Assembly (NCBI GenBank): GCA_002394525.1
Contig: DGUF01000216.1
Span: forward strand, 1,514 to 23,510
Origin: Lachnospiraceae bacterium UBA4317
Lineage (GTDB): Bacteria; Bacillota_A; Clostridia; Lachnospirales; Lachnospiraceae
Reading direction: 5' to 3'
Length of the DNA stretch: 21,997 nt
Shown: piece by piece, positions 13,835 to 19,440 of the stretch
Position numbering within the stretch: the first letter of the stretch is position 1
Layout: each line of letters opens with the position of its first letter
Position numbers and translations under genes: made by a program
Notes under the pieces: model-generated
The model's database searches: none
Told to the model about the DNA's origin: nothing
Seen by the model: only the letters and a program-made list of their open reading frames with translations

Positions 13835-15223
13835 ATGAAGAATAAAAAAAGCGAGCGGCGCCGCCGTTTACCCAGGGTGGAAAATATTGATATCGGTATG
13901 ATCATTTTTTTCATCATTCTGGTTTACATACTCCTGAGTGTCTTCATGTATGTGACCTCAAGAAAGACAGAACTCTATGAGGTACGCATGGGAACTCTCT
14001 CGGACAACAGAGTCTACCGGGGAATCGCCCTGCGCCAGGAATCGCTGGTCAGGAGCAAATATACCGGCACAGTCAACTACTACAACCGGGAATGTGACCG
14101 GATCAAGGTCGGCGGACTGGCCTATTCAGTCGATGAGAAGGGAGAGATCGCTGACTATGCCGATGCGGATATGCTGGCCATGGATTATTTTTCCCGCGCC
14201 GATCTGGACCAGTTCCGCGGCCAGGTGATCAGCTTTGTCTCCGATTTTGATCCCGCCAGATTCTATACGGTCTACGATTTCAAGAGCGCCTCCTCGAGCC
14301 AGGCGCAGAAGATCAGCAACCGGGCGATCCTGGCCGGGATCAAGGATCTCAAGTCTACGACGCTCCACGCCGTGGCCGCCAGGGATACCGGTTCGATCGT
14401 ATACTCCTATGACAATTACAACGGAAAGACCTTTGAAAAGCTCACCGCGGAGGACTTTGACAGCTCCTCCTGCAAAAAGGTCCAGCTCAAAAACGGCCAG
14501 AAGATCCGGGAGGGCAAGCCCGCCTACCGGATCGTCACAGATGAAAACTGGTCGATCGCCATCAAGGTGGATTCACAGGAGACTGCCAGCCAGCTCCTGG
14601 AGGAAGAGTACGTTGAGGTCCGTTTCCTGAAAAACGGTTTCCAGTCCTGGGCCTCGGTCGGCAGCAAGGAGGACGGCGACGGAAACTATTTTGTGAGCCT
14701 GACCTTTTCCAACTCCATGGAAGCCTTCTGCATGGACAGATTCATCGATATTGAGATCCTTTCCAACCAGAAGAAGGGACTCAAGGTCCCTGCCTCCTCG
14801 ATCACCGAGGGCGAGTTTTTCCTTGTGCCCAAGGACTATGTCATTGAGGGGACCAACGGGCAGACAGGAGTCCTGGTCAGATTCTACAAGGACGCCGGAG
14901 ACGCCGCCAGCAGCGGCACCCGCTTTGTCGCCTCCGTCCCCTACAGTGAAACGGAGGACTACTATTATCTGGACAATTCCGTCCTCAAGGAGGGCATGAT
15001 CCTGGAAAAACAGGACTCTCAGGACCAGTACACGCTCAGCCGCAAGGAAAAGATGATCGGCGTATACTACATCAACAAGGGCTACCCTGATTTCCGCCAG
15101 GTCAACGTCAACATGCAGGACAAGGAGTACGCGATCGTCGAGCCCAACGAGCTCTATGGTCTGCAGGAATATGACTATATCGTCCTGCATGCCGATTCCG
15201 TCCACTTCAACAATTACCAGTAG
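13835..15223 (+). CDS. HlyD/RND-type membrane-fusion-like protein (single-pass, extracytoplasmic)
   Basis: A basic N-terminus (KKSERRRR) leads into one membrane helix (about 20-41), then an extracellular region of about 420 residues. The segment after the helix has the feel of a barrel-sandwich (lipoyl-like) half motif (YRGIALRQES, 61-70; GTVNYYNRECDRIKVGGLAYSV, 78-99). A second half near 213-240 (KNGQKIREGKPAYRIV) and a beta-barrel ending VPASSI (318-323) resemble HlyD adaptor proteins. The long coiled-coil hairpin of true export adaptors is short or missing, and no ABC, RND or MFS partner is encoded nearby. Its place before YggS and SepF suggests an envelope or division role, which is inference. 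The Shine-Dalgarno is weak (GGAAC near 13825). Confidence 0.75.
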   Translation: MKNKKSERRRRLPRVENIDIGMIIFFIILVYILLSVFMYVTSRKTELYEVRMGTLSDNRVYRGIALRQESLVRSKYTGTVNYYNRECDRIKVGGLAYSVDEKGEIADYADADMLAMDYFSRADLDQFRGQVISFVSDFDPARFYTVYDFKSASSSQAQKISNRAILAGIKDLKSTTLHAVAARDTGSIVYSYDNYNGKTFEKLTAEDFDSSSCKKVQLKNGQKIREGKPAYRIVTDENWSIAIKVDSQETASQLLEEEYVEVRFLKNGFQSWASVGSKEDGDGNYFVSLTFSNSMEAFCMDRFIDIEILSNQKKGLKVPASSITEGEFFLVPKDYVIEGTNGQTGVLVRFYKDAGDAASSGTRFVASVPYSETEDYYYLDNSVLKEGMILEKQDSQDQYTLSRKEKMIGVYYINKGYPDFRQVNVNMQDKEYAIVEPNELYGLQEYDYIVLHADSVHFNNYQ

Positions 15224-15271
15224 GGCCCCGGCCGGGCAGCCGGAGCCGGACTGTAAAGGAGATTTGATTTC

Positions 15272-15964
15272 ATGATAGCTGATAATATCTCTTCCGTAGA
15301 AGAGCGCATCCAGGCCGCCTGCGCCAGGTCCGGCCGGTCCCGGGAGGATGTGACCCTGATCTGTGTGACCAAGACCATGCCTGTCTCCGACCTTCAGCAG
15401 GCCTATGACGCCGGCCAGAGGTCCTTCGGGGAAAACCGCGTCCAGGAGATCAATGAAAAATTCCCACAGCTTCCCCGGGATATCCGCTGGCATATGATCG
15501 GACATCTGCAGCGCAACAAGGTCCGCTACCTCATGGACAAGGCAGTCATGATCCACAGCGTCGACAGCGCGGCGCTTGCGCAGACCATCAGCCGCGAGGC
15601 GGTCAGGGCCGGCCGTGTCATGGACATCCTGCTGGAGGTCAACGCGGCGGGAGAGGAGAGCAAATTCGGCCTGGGCTATGAGGACGTCCTTCCCCTGATC
15701 AGGGAGATCGCCCCCCTGCCCGGTATCCGAATCTGCGGCCTGATGACCGTCCCTCCCTACACGGATGACCCCGAGACCAGCCGCCCGTTTTTTAAAAAAC
15801 TGCGGGAATTAGCTGTTGACATCACCAGCCAATCCATTGATAATGTGTCTATGCATATCCTTTCCATGGGAATGACCGGTGATTTTGAGGTCGCCATCGA
15901 AGAGGGTGCCACCCACATCCGCGTCGGAACCGCGATCTTCGGAAAGCGGAATTACGCGGTCTGA
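15272..15964 (+). CDS. YggS/PLPBP family pyridoxal-phosphate homeostasis protein
   Basis: A single-domain alanine-racemase-fold protein that binds PLP without known enzymatic activity and keeps PLP and amino-acid pools balanced. The PLP lysine is K34 in CVTKTMP. Further conserved parts are FGENRVQE (near 52-59), WHMIGHLQRNKVR (near 71-83), the HSVDS segment and the phosphate-binding SMGMTGDFEVAIEEGATHIRVG region near the C-terminus. The length of 230 is normal. AAAGGAGA at 15255-15262 is a good RBS. Immediate linkage to sepF is a long-standing Firmicutes arrangement (ylmE-ylmF in Bacillus). Confidence 0.96.
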   Translation: MIADNISSVEERIQAACARSGRSREDVTLICVTKTMPVSDLQQAYDAGQRSFGENRVQEINEKFPQLPRDIRWHMIGHLQRNKVRYLMDKAVMIHSVDSAALAQTISREAVRAGRVMDILLEVNAAGEESKFGLGYEDVLPLIREIAPLPGIRICGLMTVPPYTDDPETSRPFFKKLRELAVDITSQSIDNVSMHILSMGMTGDFEVAIEEGATHIRVGTAIFGKRNYAV

Positions 15965-16021
15965 CCCGGTAATGTGATCTGAAAATAGAATAAATACTTT
16001 CCTGTAACGGAGGAATCTGAT

Positions 16022-16579
16022 ATGAGTGTAATGGATAAACTGATCAACGCCATGAAGTTTAATGACGATCCCTATGATGAAGAAAATGAGGGCGAGGAAG
16101 GAGAGTACTTCGACGAAGCCCCGGAAAAAGAGGAACCTGCATTCGATAAAGAGGAAGATGAGATGGAAGAACTTGAAAACAGCGCTGCAATGAGAAATTC
16201 CCGCAGACGTCCTGCCCCCGAGAGGGAGAGCGCCCCTGCTCCCCGCCCCTCTGTCAAGCGGCAGTACAATGAGTCCGGCATGGAGGTCTGCATCGTCAAG
16301 CCCACCTCCGTCAACGATGCCCGTGACGTCACGGACCTCATCCTGGCAGGCAGCACCGTTGTCCTGAACCTGGAGGGTCTGGATGTCGATATCGCCCAGC
16401 GGATCATCGATTTCACCTCCGGCTCCTGCTACGCGGTCCAGGGAAATGTCATGAAGATCTCCCATTATATCTTTGTGATCACTCCCTCGTCGGTCGACAT
16501 CAGCGGAGACATCTCCACGCCCGCGGGAGCTGACCAGGACGGAAGCGCCGCGCTCGACATGCCCTTTACCGGCAGGTAA
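16022..16579 (+). CDS. sepF: Cell division protein SepF
   Basis: SepF tethers FtsZ to the membrane and bundles protofilaments at the division ring. Residues 1-13 form the expected amphipathic membrane-binding helix. A long acidic and proline-rich linker follows (about 15-80), and the conserved C-terminal SepF core spans about 87-160 (VCIVKPTSVNDARDV, DLILAGSTVVLNLEG, RIIDFTSGSCYAV, ISHYIFVITP). The total of 185 is slightly longer than many (about 150), because of the linker. GGAGGA (16009-16014) gives clear initiation at ATG 16022. In Bacillus-type loci ylmG, ylmH and divIVA follow; here the next gene is lspA. SepF is expected to substitute for FtsA if that is absent. Confidence 0.95.
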   Translation: MSVMDKLINAMKFNDDPYDEENEGEEGEYFDEAPEKEEPAFDKEEDEMEELENSAAMRNSRRRPAPERESAPAPRPSVKRQYNESGMEVCIVKPTSVNDARDVTDLILAGSTVVLNLEGLDVDIAQRIIDFTSGSCYAVQGNVMKISHYIFVITPSSVDISGDISTPAGADQDGSAALDMPFTGR

Positions 16580-16605
16580 AGCCCGGCTCATACAGACTTA
16601 CGATT

Positions 16606-16636
16606 GCCATGGCAGCAATGCTGTCATGGCTTCTTT
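16606..16636 (+). terminator. Probable terminator after sepF
   Basis: GCCATG-G-CAGC pairs with GCTG-T-CATGGC around a 3-nt AAT loop (16606-16630), an 11-bp stem with one G-U pair, followed by TTCTTT (16631-16636). The stem is very stable but the T-run is interrupted. Confidence 0.55.
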
Positions 16637-16688
16637 GCTGTAAAGTAACTCCATAAAAAACGATTTCGTGCAATTAAGGAAACAGAAA

Positions 16689-17219
16689 ATGACCAATACC
16701 GATGCCGCAAAAAAGGCTCCGGGACCCGGTCCGGGCCCCGCGATCCTTCTGATCTGCCTGCTGGTCGCGCTCGACCAGGTGACCAAGTACTTAGCCGTAA
16801 AATACCTGGGAGGCGGGGGCTCGATTCCCCTGATCCCCGGCGTTCTGGAGCTGACCTTTGTAAAGAACACCGGGGCCGCCTTCGGCATATTCCAGAACGG
16901 CCGCATCTTCTTTTTTGCGACCACTGCGGCCGCCCTGGCCTTTATCACATACGCCCTGATCAAAATGCCCCGCAGCAGCCATTACCGGCCCCTGCGGATC
17001 TGCCTGTATTTTATTGCGGCCGGGGCCATAGGCAACCTGATCGACAGGATCCTCCTGGCCTATGTGCGCGATTTCATCTACTTTTCCCTGATCGACTTTC
17101 CGGTCTTCAATGTGGCGGACATCTACATCACCTGCTCCGCCTTTGCCCTGATCTACCTGACGCTGGTTTATTACAAGGATGAAAATGACTTTTCATTCCT
17201 GACCGGGAAGGAGGGCTGA
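16689..17219 (+). CDS. lspA: Lipoprotein signal peptidase (signal peptidase II)
   Basis: LspA is an aspartic protease in the membrane that cleaves prolipoprotein signal peptides before the lipidated Cys. Four hydrophobic helices are visible. Family motifs are LDQVTKY (29-35), ELTFVKNTGAAFGI (54-67), GAIGNLIDR with catalytic D119, and FNVADIYI with catalytic D144. The length of 176 is usual. ATG 16689 with AAGGA at 16676-16680 is preferred to an earlier GTG at 16668. The N-terminus carries a small Pro-Gly repeat (APGPGPGPA, 10-18). The rluD-type gene follows 5 nt after the stop, so the two are co-transcribed and probably coupled. Confidence 0.95.
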   Translation: MTNTDAAKKAPGPGPGPAILLICLLVALDQVTKYLAVKYLGGGGSIPLIPGVLELTFVKNTGAAFGIFQNGRIFFFATTAAALAFITYALIKMPRSSHYRPLRICLYFIAAGAIGNLIDRILLAYVRDFIYFSLIDFPVFNVADIYITCSAFALIYLTLVYYKDENDFSFLTGKEG

Positions 17220-17224
17220 CCTTC

Positions 17225-18415
17225 ATGATGACCCCTGAAAACGCACCTGCCTGCAAAGAAATAAGCCAGGAAGATCCTTTTGGAGCGGATCCCGGCCTTT
17301 TCGCAGATGCAGATTCTGGCCTTCCCACAGATACTGATTCTGACCTACCTGCGGATATGGATCGAGGGCCTTCCGCTCACATGGACTCTGACTTTTCTGC
17401 AGAGACAGATTCTGACCTTCCCATAGATCCAGGATCTGACCTTTCCGCCGATTCGGAAGACAGCGGGGACGACCGGGAGGACGCGGAGGCAGGAGACCGT
17501 TTTTCCTTTATTATTTCGCCGGAAGAGGAGGGACAGCGCATCGACAAGATCCTGGCAGCCCGCATTCCGGGCCAGTCCAGGTCCTATCTCAAGAGGCTGA
17601 TCAAGGAGGAGTGCATCAGGGTTTCCGGCAAGGCCGTAAAGCCAAGCGCCGGCGCGGCGGTGGGAGAGGAGGTCACAGTCCTGCTGCCTGTCCGCATGCT
17701 TCCGGACATCCTGCCGGAAAATATCCCTCTGGACATCCTCTATGAGGACCGGGACGTCCTTGTAATCAATAAGCCCAAGGACATGGTCGTCCACCCCGCG
17801 GCCGGCCACTACACGGGGACCCTGGTCAATGCGGTCCTGTGGCACTGCGGCGACAGCCTGTCCGGCATCAACGGCGTCCTGCGTCCCGGGATCGTCCACA
17901 GGATCGACAAGGACACGACCGGCAGCATCATTGTCTGCAAAAACGACGCCGCCCACCGGAGCATAGCAGACCAGCTGGCCTGCCACTCGATCGTCCGCAA
18001 ATACCACGCGATCGTTCTGGGCAATATCAAAGAGGACACCCTGACCATCTCCGAACCCATCGGCCGCGACCCCTCTGACCGCAAAAAGATGGCAGTCCGC
18101 CCCGACGGCAAGAGGGCCGTCACCCACGTCCGCGTCCTGGAAAGGTTCGGGGACTACACCCTCATAGAGTGCCGGCTCGAGACGGGCCGCACCCATCAGA
18201 TCCGGGTCCACATGGCCTGGTGCAGGCATCCCCTGCTGGGAGACACCGTATATTGGAGCAAAAAGAAATCTCCCTTTGTGACATACGGGCAGTGCCTGCA
18301 CGCCTCCATCCTGGGCTTTGTCCATCCCGTCACCGGGGACTATATAGAGACAGAGGCTCCGCTTCCCGCCTATTTCCGGAAGATCCTGGATCATCTGAGG
18401 CTCAGGTCCAACTGA
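17225..18415 (+). CDS. RluA/RluD-family 23S rRNA pseudouridine synthase with acidic repeat tail
   Basis: The enzyme isomerises uridine to pseudouridine in structured RNA, typically 23S rRNA helix 69 for RluD (exact target not determinable here). The S4 RNA-binding domain is at about 100-157 (EGQRIDKIL...). The catalytic domain has NKPKDMVVHP (182-191), PGIVHRIDKDTTG with nucleophile D228, and RLETGRTHQIRVHM (317-330). The core from about 93 is of normal size. In front lies a roughly 90-residue acidic extension made of octapeptide repeats, so the total is 396 instead of about 300. GGAAGGAGG (17207-17214, inside the end of lspA) serves ATG 17225; an adjacent ATG at 17228 is equally possible. 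The lspA-rluD pair is typical in Firmicutes. Confidence 0.94.
   Translation: MMTPENAPACKEISQEDPFGADPGLFADADSGLPTDTDSDLPADMDRGPSAHMDSDFSAETDSDLPIDPGSDLSADSEDSGDDREDAEAGDRFSFIISPEEEGQRIDKILAARIPGQSRSYLKRLIKEECIRVSGKAVKPSAGAAVGEEVTVLLPVRMLPDILPENIPLDILYEDRDVLVINKPKDMVVHPAAGHYTGTLVNAVLWHCGDSLSGINGVLRPGIVHRIDKDTTGSIIVCKNDAAHRSIADQLACHSIVRKYHAIVLGNIKEDTLTISEPIGRDPSDRKKMAVRPDGKRAVTHVRVLERFGDYTLIECRLETGRTHQIRVHMAWCRHPLLGDTVYWSKKKSPFVTYGQCLHASILGFVHPVTGDYIETEAPLPAYFRKILDHLRLRSN
17282..17449 (+). repeat. Seven 24-bp (octapeptide) repeats in the pseudouridine synthase N-terminus
   Basis: Residues 20-75 split into seven eight-residue units with consensus D-x-D-S-D-L-P-A: for example DADSGLPT, DTDSDLPA, HMDSDFSA, ETDSDLPI, DPGSDLSA. 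The period is 24 bp. The units are diverged but in register. They are acidic and probably disordered. Confidence 0.85.
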
Positions 18416-18568
18416 AAACCCGGTTTGAACGAAGCGGACACACTTGTGAAACCAGTTTGTCGCGCACTGCATAGCACATTGTCAATGCCAGACTGTTACA
18501 ATGCCAGTCCTGTTATCGCCGCGCGCAACGTTACATGTACACGCCCTTCAAGGGGCGTGAACAGTAAC
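18415..18568. repeat. Dispersed intergenic hairpin element, copy 2
   Basis: The 350-nt gap 18416-18765 starts with a second copy of the 6.2-kb element. It opens with AAAACCCGGTTTGAACG (18415-18431), 15 of 17 matching copy 1 at 6182-6198. It ends with the stem-loop 18529-18568, which shares CGTTACATGTACACGCCCTT and the AAGGGGCGTG...ACAGTAAC arm with 6258-6299. The middle differs: here it holds a direct repeat CAATGCCAG-ACTGTTA (18483-18498) and CAATGCCAG-TCCTGTTA (18499-18515). The first A of the element is the last base of the rluD-type stop codon. Confidence 0.75.
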
Positions 18569-18608
18569 ACACTGTGCTGGAGACGATGCATTAGAATTGA
18601 CTAACTAT

Positions 18609-18637
18609 TTGCTTTTTACATTTCCTGAGGCTATAAT
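18609..18637 (+). promoter_or_regulatory. Promoter candidate upstream of the cytidylate-kinase-like gene
   Basis: A perfect TATAAT (18632-18637) has TTGCTT (18609-18614) exactly 17 nt upstream, within AT-rich sequence just past the hairpin repeat. The predicted start near 18644 leaves a leader of about 120 nt. The leader includes a small stem GGGCA-TCAT-TGCCC (18737-18750) before the RBS. Confidence 0.45.
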
Positions 18638-18649
18638 GAAGGGTGCGAT

Positions 18650-18763
18650 ATGATTGCGCAAAAGCGGAATGATCCTTCCGGACCAGAGGACAGGGGGGAA
18701 TTTCCGGCGCGCGACCCCGAAATATATACTGACATAGGGCATCATTGCCCTACATGGAGGTGA
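18650..18763 (+). CDS. Possible 37-residue leader ORF ahead of the cytidylate-kinase-like gene
   Basis: An ATG at 18650 opens a 37-codon frame ending TGA at 18761-18763, inside the GGAGGTGA Shine-Dalgarno of the next gene and 2 nt before its ATG. AAGG at 18639-18642 could be a Shine-Dalgarno. The peptide begins MIAQKRNDPSG, is hydrophilic and resembles nothing I recognise. If the promoter at 18609-18637 is used, the transcript starts after that AAGG, which counts against translation. Confidence 0.25.
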   Translation: MIAQKRNDPSGPEDRGEFPARDPEIYTDIGHHCPTWR

Positions 18764-18765
18764 AT

Positions 18766-19422
18766 ATGAATACGATTATTACAATAGGAAGACAGTACGG
18801 TTCCGGCGGCCGCGAGATCGGCAAAAAGCTCGCCGAGCATTACGGGATCAAGTTTTACGATAAAGAACTTCTTGCGCTGGTTGCAAAAGAGAGCGGGTAC
18901 TGCAAGGAGATCATCCAGAGAGAGGATGAGCGGCCCACCAGCTCCTTCCTTTACAACCTGGTCATGGACAGCTATACCTTCGGCCACGGGGCAGCCGCCG
19001 CGTTTACGGACATGCCTCTGAGCCAGAAGGTCTTCCTGGCCCAGTTCGAGACCATCAAGTCCCTGGCGGAAAAAGGCCCCTGCGTCTTTATCGGCCGCTG
19101 CGCTGATGAGGCCCTTTCCGAGCGGGATGATGTCTTCAATGTCTTTATCCACGCCTCCGAGGAGTTCAGGATCAACCGGGTCCGGACCTACCCCGAATAT
19201 ACCGAGCAGGAGCAGAATGGAAAGAGGATCACGGACTTCATGGCCAAGATCGACCGCCAGCGCCAGAGCTACTACAACTACTACGCATCGGGCAAATGGG
19301 AAGAGGCCTCGACCTACAATATGACACTCGATTCCTCCCTGTTCGGGATCGACGGGACCGTTGCCCTGCTGATCAAGGTGATCGACCAGCTGGAAGAAGC
19401 ACGCAAAGAAAAGACGGAATAA
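18766..19422 (+). CDS. Cytidylate kinase-like family protein
   Basis: A P-loop kinase of the cytidylate-kinase-like family (often called cytidylate kinase 2). The phosphate-binding loop GRQYGSGGREIG is at residues 8-19. The start ITIGRQYGSGG, YDKELL (31-36), CVFIGRCADEAL (106-117) and the lid-like RVRTYPEYTEQEQNGKRI segment are typical of the family. True CMP kinase has different CMP-binding insertions; this group is widespread in Clostridia alongside a separate Cmk, and its real phosphate acceptor is unproven. At 218 residues it has the normal size. The start is ATG 18766, 5 nt after GGAGG (18756-18760); an earlier in-frame TTG at 18745 would include the RBS. It is followed after 18 nt by the NlpC/P60 gene, probably one operon. 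Confidence 0.88.
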   Translation: MNTIITIGRQYGSGGREIGKKLAEHYGIKFYDKELLALVAKESGYCKEIIQREDERPTSSFLYNLVMDSYTFGHGAAAAFTDMPLSQKVFLAQFETIKSLAEKGPCVFIGRCADEALSERDDVFNVFIHASEEFRINRVRTYPEYTEQEQNGKRITDFMAKIDRQRQSYYNYYASGKWEEASTYNMTLDSSLFGIDGTVALLIKVIDQLEEARKEKTE

Positions 19423-19440
19423 CAAAAGAGGTATTGAAAG

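Noticed and set aside
13563..13838. A 91-residue frame overlapping the end of the P-loop gene
   Set aside because: It runs through the strong terminator and the 24-bp duplication, has no RBS, and its internal repeat merely translates the duplicated DNA.
18597..18602. TTGACT as -35 for the TATAAT at 18632
   Set aside because: The spacing is 29 nt, too long; TTGCTT at 18609-18614 gives 17 nt.
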